DNA from: Acidimicrobiia bacterium
GTDB taxonomy: Bacteria > Actinomycetota > Acidimicrobiia > IMCC26256 > JAENVU01
Assembly (NCBI GenBank): GCA_017882945.1
Contig: JADGON010000009.1
Location: forward strand, 1-15,431
DNA length: 15,431 nt
Reading direction: 5' to 3'
In this document: positions 7,325-14,978 of the stretch, in pieces
Layout: every line of letters starts with the position of its first letter
Position numbering within the stretch: position 1 is the first letter of the stretch
Program-made: the position numbers and the translations under genes
The notes under the pieces: generated by a model
Database searches by the model: none
The model's input: the letters and a program-made list of their open reading frames with translations, nothing else
Told to the model about the DNA's origin: nothing

Positions 7325-8200
7325 ATGGCTGTCCTGTTCGCGCTGCTCTCGGCCGTCGCGTTCGCCGTCGCCTCGGTGCTCCAACAGCGGGCCGCCCGCG
7401 ATGTTCCCGAGGAGCACTCCATGCGCCCGGGCCTGATCTGGCGCCTCATCCGGCGCCCGATGTGGCTCGCGGGGACCGTCGCGGACTGGATCGGGTTCGG
7501 CTTCCAGGCCCTGGCGCTGGGGGTGGGCTCGCTCATCGTCGTCCAACCCCTGCTGTGCACCGGACTGCTCTTCGCCTTGCCGGTCGGAGCGGCCTGGCAG
7601 GGTCGCCGGCTCGCCCGGGTCGACTGGATCTCGGCAATCGCCTTGAGCGTCGGGCTCGGGGCATTCCTCGTCGTCGGCGCTCCCACCCACGGCAAGGACT
7701 TCGCATCGACCCACGCCTGGGTGGTGACCGCCCTCGTGCTCGGTCCCGTGATCCTGGGCTGCGTCCTCGCCGGCATGCGGACACGCAACACGGCGCGGGC
7801 GGTGCTGCTCGCGCTGGCGACCGCACTGCTCTACAGCGCCACCGCGGTCCTGACGAAGTCCGCGGTTACGGAGCTCGGCTCCGGCCTCGACACGTTCTTC
7901 ACCAGCTGGGAGCCCTACGCCGGAGTCGCGGCCGGCGCGGTCGCGTTGCTCCTCAACCAATCCGCGTTCCAAGCCGGCGACCTCCAGGCGTCGCTCCCCA
8001 CGCTGACCGCGGTCGAACCGATCGTCGGCTCGGTGCTGGGCTTCCTGATGCTCGACGAGCTCCTCACCGCGACCGGCGCGCTCGAGTGGACGGTGGTCGT
8101 CGTCGCCGCGTTGGTCATCGTCGTTGCCGTGGTCGCACTCTCCGTCTCCGCCGCCGGGAACGAGCACGCGGACGGGCGCCTCTCGACCGACCGAGACTGA
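7325..8200 (+). CDS. DMT-superfamily (EamA/NIPA-like) integral membrane transporter, copy 2
   Basis: 291 aa, paralogue of the gene at 3845-4726. They share the start (V-L-F-A-L), the segment RPMWLAG/RPLWLAG, the block SLIVVQPLLCTGLLFALPV and LLLNQSAFQAGDLQASLPTL at matching positions. About nine hydrophobic helices are visible, the last near residues 257-278, followed by a short charged tail. The start is taken at the ATG at 7325 because it aligns with the paralogue and the hydrophobic helix starts there; upstream in-frame codons are polar and overlap the promoter region. It is divergent from the glycosyltransferase operon across 71 bp, so the two may be co-regulated. The function may be paired with copy 1, as EmrE/Arn-type DMT proteins often work as heterodimers; solute unknown. 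Confidence 0.87.
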   Translation: MAVLFALLSAVAFAVASVLQQRAARDVPEEHSMRPGLIWRLIRRPMWLAGTVADWIGFGFQALALGVGSLIVVQPLLCTGLLFALPVGAAWQGRRLARVDWISAIALSVGLGAFLVVGAPTHGKDFASTHAWVVTALVLGPVILGCVLAGMRTRNTARAVLLALATALLYSATAVLTKSAVTELGSGLDTFFTSWEPYAGVAAGAVALLLNQSAFQAGDLQASLPTLTAVEPIVGSVLGFLMLDELLTATGALEWTVVVVAALVIVVAVVALSVSAAGNEHADGRLSTDRD

Positions 8201-8253
8201 CGGCGCGGTGCACTTCTTGGATGCGCGGCAGTTGCGACGGAGCCTCCAAGACC

Positions 8254-8272
8254 TCGACATCCTCGGTGTCGA
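8254..8272. terminator. Weak hairpin between convergent genes
   Basis: TCGACA (8254-8259) and TGTCGA (8267-8272) form a 6-bp stem with a 7-base loop in the 84-bp gap between the DMT gene and the convergent ligase gene. Position fits a bidirectional terminator, but the stem is short and no U-tract is present. Confidence 0.25.
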
Positions 8273-8284
8273 CCTCGAGGCCGG

Positions 8285-9922
<1,638 letters not shown>

Positions 9923-9957
9923 CGGTTCCCCCCGTTGCTGTCATGACGTTCGGCGCG

Positions 9958-9963
9958 AGCGTA
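9958..9963 (-). promoter_or_regulatory. Candidate -10 box (TACGCT) for the acyl-CoA ligase gene
   Basis: TACGCT on the minus strand fits TANNNT and is identical to the box before the prenyltransferase gene. It would give a leader of roughly 30 bases containing the GGGGGGAA ribosome site. No clear -35. Confidence 0.33.
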
Positions 9964-9968
9964 GGGCT

Positions 9969-9974
9969 TAGTCT
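9969..9974 (+). promoter_or_regulatory. Candidate -10 box (TAGTCT), leaderless YihY gene
   Basis: TAGTCT ends six bases before the GTG start at 9981, the spacing expected when transcription begins at the start codon. There is no ribosome site, supporting a leaderless message. It lies back to back with the ligase promoter in the 58-bp gap. Confidence 0.38.
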
Positions 9975-9980
9975 CACGGC

Positions 9981-10913
9981 GTGACCGATGTGCCCGATCC
10001 GTCGTCCGAGGGAGCATCCCGGCGTCCCGACGAGGAGCCGGCGGGCCGGATCGCCTCGGCGCGCGCCGGGCTCACCAAGGCGCAGGCCCGGGCACAGGCG
10101 CAGTACGAGCGGTTGCAGGCGTCGCGCGAGTCCAATCATCTGGTTGACGCCGGGTTCCACATCTACGAGCGGGACCTGAGCGCAGGAGGAGGGGTGCTGG
10201 CCGGTGCGCTGGCATTCCGTCTCTTCCTGTTCGCGGTTCCGTACGTGTTCGTTGTGATCACCCTCTTCGGATCAGCCGCCGACCTGCAGAACGAATCCGG
10301 CCAGTCCGCCGCAAGGACGGCCGGGCTCACCGGGCTGATCGGCAAAGCCATCGCCGACGCACAACGTCAGACGAGCAGCACCAAGATCATCAGCATCTTC
10401 GTCGGGCTGTTCGCGCTCTTCCTCGCGGCGCGCGCGGTCGTCAAGACCCTGCGAGCCGTGCATGCGCTGGCCTGGCGAGTGCCGTTGACCCGGCTCGGCA
10501 ACTCGACGCGCGCGGCCGCGCTCTTCATCGCGTTCATCTTCGGGACATCACTGGTCACGACGGGCATCGGCAAGGTCCGCTCCGACCACCCGGCGATCGG
10601 GCTCATCCTCGGTATCGCCTCGGTCGTGGTCTGGAGCGGCGCGTGGCTCTGGATCTCGTGGTTGCTCCCACACGCGAAGGACGTTCCCTGGACCGCGCTG
10701 GTGCCGGGCGCGTTCCTCTTCGGACTCGTCGTGTGGGTGATGCACCTGCTCACGGTCTTCTACTTCGCGCGCAAGGTCTCGCACGCGTCCGACACGTACG
10801 GCGCGATCGGGTCCGCGATCGGGATCCTGCTGGCGCTGTACCTCATCGGGCGGGCGATGTCCGCCTCCGCCGTGCTCAACGCCACCCTCTGGGAACGCAA
10901 GCAGACGCGCTGA
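9981..10913 (+). CDS. YihY/BrkB-family inner membrane protein
   Basis: 310 aa from GTG. The N-terminal ~55 residues are polar and helical (KAQARAQAQYERLQ). They are followed by the family signature around residues 56-95, in which AGGGVLAGALAFRLFLFAVP is characteristic. About six membrane segments follow, including IISIFVGLFALFLAARAVV, AAALFIAFIFGTSLV, LILGIASVVVWSGAWLWISW, LVPGAFLFGLVVWVMHLL, and a last one at AIGILLALYLIGRAM. This family was once called RNase BN by mistake; its role is unresolved, with envelope or export roles proposed. GTG is chosen because no other start precedes the conserved region without losing it and because the -10 box sits six bases upstream. Convergent with the prenyltransferase gene (25 bp between stops). 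Confidence 0.85.
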   Translation: MTDVPDPSSEGASRRPDEEPAGRIASARAGLTKAQARAQAQYERLQASRESNHLVDAGFHIYERDLSAGGGVLAGALAFRLFLFAVPYVFVVITLFGSAADLQNESGQSAARTAGLTGLIGKAIADAQRQTSSTKIISIFVGLFALFLAARAVVKTLRAVHALAWRVPLTRLGNSTRAAALFIAFIFGTSLVTTGIGKVRSDHPAIGLILGIASVVVWSGAWLWISWLLPHAKDVPWTALVPGAFLFGLVVWVMHLLTVFYFARKVSHASDTYGAIGSAIGILLALYLIGRAMSASAVLNATLWERKQTR

Positions 10914-10941
10914 GCTGCGCCTCTTCGGGTGCGAAGGCTCA
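10911..10941. terminator. Shared hairpin built from both convergent stop codons
   Basis: TGAGC (10911-10915) pairs with GCTCA (10937-10941), and inside it GCGCC (10917-10921) pairs with GGTGC (one G-U). The TGA of the YihY gene and the reverse-strand TGA of the prenyltransferase gene form the outer stem. A bidirectional terminator is plausible; no U-tract on either side. Confidence 0.35.
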
Positions 10942-11961
10942 GACGCCGACGATCGCGCCGGCGATCATGCCGAGGATGAGCAGGCCGCCGGCGCGTCGCG
11001 TCAGCAGGAAGGCATGGGGCGCGAACCAGAGCGGCCACACCGGGTTCGGCATCGGCGACTCCGCGGGCTTCGGCTGCCCGAAGACGTTCCAGACCTTCAC
11101 CAGCAGTGGGAACGACGCGAACACGAGCAGCGTGAAGATCGGCAGGATGTCGGCGATGACGAGCGCGCCAACGAGCAGGTAGAACGCGAGGAACATCCCA
11201 CGGGTGACGTCACGCGCCACCTTGTCGCCGAGGATCACGGGCAGCGTGTGCGTCCCCGCGGGACCGTCCCACGGTGCCTTGTCGATGTGCTTGCCCATGA
11301 GCACGGTGGTGCAGAGGACCGCGTACGGAAGCGACGCGAGCAGGACCGCGGCAGGGATCGTTCCCGTCGCCGCGTAGTAGACGCCGCCGACCATGAGCGG
11401 ACCCCACACCGCGATGACGGTCGGCTCACCGAGCCCGTGCTTCTTCAGGCGTAGTGGTGGCGCGGTGTACGCCGCGGACAGGAAGAAGCCGCCGAGCGCG
11501 AACGCCACGATCGGCCAGCCCCGCTCCGCGGTGAGGAAGATCATGATCGCGAGGCAGAGCACGTTGACGGCGAGCGCGTACATCGCGAGCCGCTTGCGAG
11601 TGACGACGCCCGAGATCACCGGGTGCGGCGAGTACAGGTTGCGCGGGTAGTCCGCGGTGTCCGTGCCGACCTCGAGGTCGAACAGGTCGTTCATGATGTT
11701 GTTCGCCATGTGCGCGAGCACGAGCCCGAGGGCGGCGAGCGTGAAGTACAGCCAGTTCACGCTGGCGTCTCGATAGACCGCGAGCAGTCCGCCGAGTCCA
11801 GCGGCGACGAGCGTCATGGGCAGCACGCCCGCTCGGGTCAGCCAGAGCCACTTCGAGATGGGGTCGAGCTCACCCTTCGGTGGGTTCGTCGTGGCCAGCA
11901 CGTACAGCCAGCGCTTGGGGAGTGACTGCTTCCGGGTGCCCGGCTCGGTGGTCTTCGCCAT
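10939..11961 (-). CDS. UbiA-family membrane prenyltransferase (MenA-like)
   Basis: 340 aa with eight to nine hydrophobic helices. UbiA enzymes attach a polyprenyl chain to an aromatic or other acceptor, using Mg-bound prenyl diphosphate held by two acidic motifs. The first is clear: ANNIMNDLFDLEVGTD (residues 86-101, D92xxD95). The second is HIDKAPWDG (D227, D232). AYTAPPLRLKKHGLGEP (164-180) matches the loop seen in menaquinone-type MenA proteins, so naphthoate prenylation is one possibility. However, the segment NLYSPHPVISG after the first motif is not what I expect for MenA. The N-terminal ~35 residues are polar. The ATG at 11959-11961 lacks a ribosome site and has a TACGCT box seven bases upstream, suggesting a leaderless message. 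No menaquinone genes are nearby, so I leave the symbol blank. Confidence 0.82.
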   Translation of the reverse strand: MAKTTEPGTRKQSLPKRWLYVLATTNPPKGELDPISKWLWLTRAGVLPMTLVAAGLGGLLAVYRDASVNWLYFTLAALGLVLAHMANNIMNDLFDLEVGTDTADYPRNLYSPHPVISGVVTRKRLAMYALAVNVLCLAIMIFLTAERGWPIVAFALGGFFLSAAYTAPPLRLKKHGLGEPTVIAVWGPLMVGGVYYAATGTIPAAVLLASLPYAVLCTTVLMGKHIDKAPWDGPAGTHTLPVILGDKVARDVTRGMFLAFYLLVGALVIADILPIFTLLVFASFPLLVKVWNVFGQPKPAESPMPNPVWPLWFAPHAFLLTRRAGGLLILGMIAGAIVGV

Positions 11962-11968
11962 GGGCTGG

Positions 11969-11974
11969 AGCGTA
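11969..11974 (-). promoter_or_regulatory. Candidate -10 box (TACGCT), leaderless prenyltransferase gene
   Basis: TACGCT lies seven bases before the ATG with no ribosome site between. Same hexamer as at 9958-9963. The rest of the gap 11975-12148 shows a short palindrome (CGCGA CGAT TCGCG, 12012-12025) and no gene that I can support. Confidence 0.38.
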
Positions 11975-12148
11975 GGACGACACGGCGCGCGAGCGCAGCC
12001 CGGAGCCCCTTCGCGACGATTCGCGCTTTCCTCGGCGATTCTGTGGTCTCCCTGCGCTTTCGGTGAGTGCCCGACAGAAATGCGAAGGACAGAAGCGCAT
12101 CGAGGCCAAGATCGTGAGGTCTTGCGCGACCCCGCTGCTCGCTTGCCC

Positions 12149-12174
12149 CACCCGCCGGTGAGCCGGTCAGGGTG
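12149..12174 (-). terminator. Hairpin at the end of the Ser/Gly-repeat gene
   Basis: CACCC (12149-12153) and GGGTG (12170-12174) enclose an inner CCGG-TGAG-CCGG (12155-12166) hairpin. It overlaps the stop codon (12167-12169) of the repeat gene. No U-tract, so only position and pairing support it. Confidence 0.33.
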
Positions 12175-12532
12175 CCTTCATGACCGCGAGGCGGGCTCGG
12201 TGCGAGAGGAGGGACCAACGCGACATCGACGACAGCGCGGAGCCGATGGACGCGAACGATCCGGCCGACAGGATCGAGCACGCGGAACCGACCGATCCGA
12301 TCGACATGAACGAGCCGACGGATCCGATCGAGAGCACAGAGCCCTTCGACCCGATGGAGAGGAACGAGTCCACCGAGCACAGCGACCACCGCGAGGTCGA
12401 CGTCGCCTCGATCATCTCGAGAGTCTCGCGCATGGTCACGATCACACGCAGTGCTGCGTCCTTGACCGCGACGCCCACGCTCAGAGCCCGGGCGATCAGC
12501 ACGAAGCCGATGAAGGCGAGTCCGTTGACCAA
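12167..12532 (-). CDS. Small membrane protein with 9-residue Ser/Gly repeats capped by RWSL motifs
   Basis: 121 aa if started at the TTG at 12530-12532, which sits right before the membrane helix (VNGLAFIGFVLIARALSVG). An in-frame GTG at 12584-12586 would add 18 polar residues; the start is unresolved and no strong ribosome site favours either. After the helix comes an amphipathic stretch (KDAALRVIVTMRETLEMIE). Five tandem 9-residue repeats then follow with consensus GSxxSIGSx. The sequence SRWSL appears just before and just after the repeat block, like caps. The third codon positions are almost all G or C on this strand, supporting the reading direction. Similar Ser-Gly-Ile/Leu repeats occur in uncharacterised actinobacterial membrane proteins, as far as I recall. 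Function unknown; a small beta-solenoid or membrane-surface assembly is a guess. Confidence 0.65.
   Translation of the reverse strand: MVNGLAFIGFVLIARALSVGVAVKDAALRVIVTMRETLEMIEATSTSRWSLCSVDSFLSIGSKGSVLSIGSVGSFMSIGSVGSACSILSAGSFASIGSALSSMSRWSLLSHRARLAVMKAP
12236..12370 (-). repeat. Five tandem 27-bp coding repeats (GSxxSIGSx)
   Basis: Five in-frame units of 27 bp encode nine residues each. At DNA level GATCCGATCGA recurs at 12294 and 12321, exactly one unit apart, and related versions appear at 12267 and 12348. Flanking partial units carry SRWSL on both sides (12203-12394 for the whole low-complexity block). Confidence 0.75.
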
Positions 12533-12624
12533 GAGGTAGGACGGCCCGGGTCGTCCCCTTGCGCCCCCACCGCTGACATGCCGCACTCTCAGAGGGGACT
12601 TGAACCGGAGTGGGGGGGTAGGGC

Positions 12625-13215
12625 ATGCGCACACGCATCGGGGTCGCGTTCGTCGTGGCCGCGCTCGGGCTGGGAAGCACATTGATCGCCGTTGGACCGG
12701 CCGGTGCCGCCGGTGCGCATACGGTCACGGTGACACCCAGTACCGGACTCGTCGACGGCCAGACGGTCACCGTGTCAGGCACCGGGTTCGTCGAGACACC
12801 GATCATCAACGACTGGTCCGTGAGCCTGTGCGACTCGGCGATCCTGTCCGAGCCCATCACCCTCCAGAACGCGCTCCATGACTGCGACGCGACGACGCAG
12901 CCGTTCGTCTTCACCCATGCCGACGCGGCCGGGAACCTCAGCACACCGTTCGCGGTGCGCAAGAGCTTCACCACGAGCGGCAACCTGCCCGTCACCTGCG
13001 GTCAGGCTCCGAACGATTGCGCAATCCTCGTCTCCCAGCTCACCGGCTCGGACCTGACTGGCGCGGCTGCGCCGATCTCCTTTGGCACGCCGGTCCGAAC
13101 GCTTGCGGATTGCATCCGCGAGTTCCTGGGGGACCACAACCACGGACCGAAGGCCCGCTTCCACCGTCTCCTGGTGTGCGTGTTCGCGGTGCTGTCTCAG
13201 CACCGACCTCACTAG
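12625..13215 (+). CDS. Secreted neocarzinostatin-like beta-sandwich protein with Cys-containing C-terminal extension
   Basis: 196 aa. It begins with a clear signal peptide (MRTR, hydrophobic 5-23, cleavage probably after AGA at residue 31). The mature start HTVTVTPSTGLVDGQTVTVSG (from residue 32) matches the opening strands of the neocarzinostatin/actinoxanthin apoprotein family. Cys pairs C69/C87 and C125/C132, with the strand VRKSF (111-115) and the ending APISFG (149-154), fit that fold and its two disulfides. Classical members bind an enediyne; most environmental relatives have no known ligand, and no enediyne biosynthesis gene is present here. A further ~40 residues (TLADCIREFLGDHNHGPKAR and beyond) contain C163 and C185 and a basic/aromatic stretch, which classical members lack. 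The ATG follows a purine-rich GTGGGGGGGTAGGGC. Divergent from the Ser/Gly-repeat gene. Confidence 0.75.
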   Translation: MRTRIGVAFVVAALGLGSTLIAVGPAGAAGAHTVTVTPSTGLVDGQTVTVSGTGFVETPIINDWSVSLCDSAILSEPITLQNALHDCDATTQPFVFTHADAAGNLSTPFAVRKSFTTSGNLPVTCGQAPNDCAILVSQLTGSDLTGAAAPISFGTPVRTLADCIREFLGDHNHGPKARFHRLLVCVFAVLSQHRPH

Positions 13216-13246
13216 CCGGCTCAGTCCAGGCCGGTGCGGCGTTCGG

Positions 13247-13810
13247 TCAACCGCCGTAGTTCATCCGGGTGTCTTCCATCCTCAACACCGGGGTGTCCTC
13301 GTCCTTGAAGAAGCCGATGTCGACGACCTCGCCGACGAAGAACGTGTGGTTCCCCGCCGTCAGGCGCTCGCGCAGCTCGCAGTCGATGTAGGCAACGGCC
13401 TGGGAGAGGATCGGGGCGCCGGTGACCTTCTCGAGGTACGGGAACCCGTTGAGCGTCTTCGCCGCGAGGTCGACGTCGACGGGCTTGCTGAACTTCCGCA
13501 CGATCGCCCGGTCTTCCTGATCGATCAGGCAGAGGCTGAAGCACCCACCGGCTTCGATCAGCTCGTGGGTCAAGGCCGTCTGCTCGATGCCCACACCGAT
13601 CCACTTCGGGTCGAAGCTGACCTGGGTGACCCAGTTCAACGTCATCGCGTTGCGGCGCGCAGCCCGGTCCGTACTGCCCAGGACGTAGAGCCCGTACGGC
13701 ATCTTCCAGAGGACGCGCCGGCGCAACCGGTCGTACTCGTCGTGCTGCTCGTCGGTCTCGATCCCGGGCGGGTAGGGCCCGATCGGTCCACTGCCACCCG
13801 GTTCAGCCAT
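13247..13810 (-). CDS. Flavin reductase-like FMN-binding protein
   Basis: 187 aa. It shows the flavin reductase-like split-barrel pattern: LWKMPYGLYVLGS (34-46), NAMTLNWVTQVSFDPKWIGV (54-73), GGCFSLCLID, a central KFSKPVDVDLAAKTLNG segment, and HTFFVGEVVDIGFF near the end. Such proteins bind FMN and either supply reduced flavin to a monooxygenase or act as stand-alone reductases. The start is the ATG at 13808-13810: it begins a Pro/Gly-rich N-terminus, has no ribosome site, and is preceded by a TACCCT box seven bases away. Longer upstream reading frames run through the decayed region 13811-14153 and carry no recognisable domain. Convergent with the neocarzinostatin-like gene; no obvious monooxygenase partner next door, though the LLM protein at 2620-3660 is a flavin/F420 enzyme. 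Confidence 0.84.
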   Translation of the reverse strand: MAEPGGSGPIGPYPPGIETDEQHDEYDRLRRRVLWKMPYGLYVLGSTDRAARRNAMTLNWVTQVSFDPKWIGVGIEQTALTHELIEAGGCFSLCLIDQEDRAIVRKFSKPVDVDLAAKTLNGFPYLEKVTGAPILSQAVAYIDCELRERLTAGNHTFFVGEVVDIGFFKDEDTPVLRMEDTRMNYGG

Positions 13811-13817
13811 GGGTTCG

Positions 13818-13823
13818 AGGGTA
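13818..13823 (-). promoter_or_regulatory. Candidate -10 box (TACCCT), leaderless flavin reductase gene
   Basis: TACCCT is seven bases from the ATG, the same geometry as before the prenyltransferase gene, and no ribosome site is present. Confidence 0.37.
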
Positions 13824-13843
13824 CTTCTGCCACAACGGGATTC

Positions 13844-13948
13844 CCCGAGCGGGCAGCGCGCGCCGGTCGACAGCCGTACGGCTACCGCGAGTACAGCGCG
13901 CGCGACAGCGAAGGCGCGTTGTGGTCCTTCGTGAAGCCGCTTTACTGA
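13844..13948 (+). pseudogene. 3' remnant of a VOC (glyoxalase-fold) gene
   Basis: The plus strand reads QPYGYREYSARDSEGALWSF followed by VKPLY and a TGA at 13946-13948. This is the typical ending of VOC-superfamily proteins (PYG-x-RE-Y-x-x-x-D-x-E-G-x-x-W-S-F). Upstream, nothing of the family remains: the frame enters the antisense of the flavin reductase gene. Only about 34 residues survive, so this looks like the tail of a gene truncated by a rearrangement. It is not part of the VOC gene at 14154-14918, which lies on the other strand and is complete. Confidence 0.5.
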
Positions 13949-13969
13949 CCAATCCCGGAGTTTGGCGGG

Positions 13970-14113
13970 ATGGCCGACTGGTCCACGATCTCGGCGCTCG
14001 CGACGGCCGGGGGGAACGCTCGTGCTCGCTTCGCCGTCATCGCGGTCGGCGACTCGGGCTGGCTGAGCTCGGTGCCGCGCCACTGGAACATCGACCGCGC
14101 CGACCCACGGTGA
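13970..14113 (+). pseudogene. Short ORF, probably the frameshifted 5' remnant of a small membrane protein gene
   Basis: A 47-aa frame starts MADWSTISALATAGG. At a run of six G (14009-14014) the frame seems to shift. Dropping one G gives ATAGGTLVLA, which reads as the start of a membrane helix of a type I have seen at the N-terminus of small actinobacterial hypothetical proteins. In the uncorrected frame, the sequence turns into a non-hydrophobic stretch and stops at 14111-14113. In the corrected frame, a stop follows after about 15 more codons. I read this as a decayed gene start; a genuine small protein is the alternative. Nothing else is visible in 13811-14153. Confidence 0.3.
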
Positions 14114-14153
14114 CGCGAGCCGGCACCGCCGATACAACCGCGACCAGGTGCAA

Positions 14154-14918
14154 CTAGGCGCGCAGCTTGAACATCGCTCCCGTCGGGTCGGCGGCCGTCG
14201 CGAGACGTCCGTAGGGAGTGTCCTCGGCGGCCATGACGGTGGAGCCGCCGAGCTTGCCGATCGCCGCGAGCGTCTTGTCCGCGTCCTCCACCCCGAAATA
14301 GATCCACCAGTTCGCCCGCTCGCCGTCCGGGAGGAATGCGGTCGCGTCCATGACGCCGGCGAGCTGCTCGTCGCCGTCATTGAGCGTCGTGTACCGGAAC
14401 TCGGGGACATCGCTCATGACGGCGGTATCCCACATGAAGACATCTTCGTAGAAGCTGACGGACGCGTCGTAGTCACGCGTGTGCAGCTCGAAGTAGTTGG
14501 GCGTTCCCGGCTCGCCGTAGATGCCGAACCCCTGGTGCTCGCCGGGCTGCCAGATGCCGACGGGGGCGCCACCCGGGTCTGCGACCATTGCCATGGTGCC
14601 GAGGGCCAGGACCTGCATGGGAGGGATCGCCATCTGACCGCCGTGCGCGGTCGCGGCGTCGACGGTCGCTTGCGCGTCGTCGGTCGCGAGGTACACGGTC
14701 CAACGATCCGGCTGTCCGTGGGAGCCGTCGTTGAACATGGAACCCGCGACAGGTACCCCGTCCTGGTGGAAGTTCTTGTAGCCGCCGTACTCCGGGCCCG
14801 GGTCGTCCACGGTCCAGCCGAACAGCGCGCCGTAGAACGCCTGGCTCTTCTCGGGGTCGGAAGTGAAGTGATCGATCCAGCAGGGTGCGCCGATCGGGGC
14901 GACGTCACGCTTCGGCAT
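14154..14918 (-). CDS. VOC-superfamily (glyoxalase-fold) protein with two tandem domains
   Basis: 254 aa, two VOC modules: residues about 11-124 (CWIDHFTSDPEKSQAFYGALFGW-type opening, closing at MVADPGGAPVGIWQPG) and about 138-254 (NYFELHTRDYDASVSFYEDVF opening, closing at TAADPTGAMFKLRA). This arrangement is like the mycobacterial 27-kDa antigen Cfp30B group. VOC proteins bind a metal and catalyse isomerisation, lyase or dioxygenase reactions, or bind small molecules. The first-module His (H17) and second-module E144/H146 are candidate metal ligands, but the activity cannot be called. The ATG at 14916-14918 has AAGGAG seven bases upstream. Divergent from the DUF899 gene across 154 bp. Confidence 0.87.
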   Translation of the reverse strand: MPKRDVAPIGAPCWIDHFTSDPEKSQAFYGALFGWTVDDPGPEYGGYKNFHQDGVPVAGSMFNDGSHGQPDRWTVYLATDDAQATVDAATAHGGQMAIPPMQVLALGTMAMVADPGGAPVGIWQPGEHQGFGIYGEPGTPNYFELHTRDYDASVSFYEDVFMWDTAVMSDVPEFRYTTLNDGDEQLAGVMDATAFLPDGERANWWIYFGVEDADKTLAAIGKLGGSTVMAAEDTPYGRLATAADPTGAMFKLRA

Positions 14919-14978
14919 GTGAGGCTCCTTCGCAGAGGTACGTCAATGGTGGATGCTTGGACGATCCGGCGACCGCGA

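Noticed and set aside
12236..12370. CRISPR array
   Set aside because: The units are contiguous 27-bp coding repeats without spacers and keep the reading frame.
12180..12539. Plus-strand reading of the 27-bp repeats as an acidic DPIDxNEPT-type repeat protein
   Set aside because: Considered because repeats read well in both directions. The minus strand has G/C in nearly all third positions and a membrane helix before the repeats, so it is preferred.
12625..13215. Part of an enediyne antibiotic cluster
   Set aside because: No polyketide synthase, P450, sugar or resistance genes of that pathway are in the window; only the apoprotein-like fold is present.
13082..13843. Plus-strand frame continuing from the neocarzinostatin-like gene region into the VOC tail, as one large protein
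   Set aside because: Its first three quarters are antisense to the flavin reductase gene and have no domain; only the last ~34 residues resemble VOC proteins.
13811..14410. N-terminal extension of the flavin reductase through the region upstream of 13810
   Set aside because: The extension is Arg/Ser-rich, overlaps the VOC gene in another frame and would remove the sensible ATG next to the -10 box.
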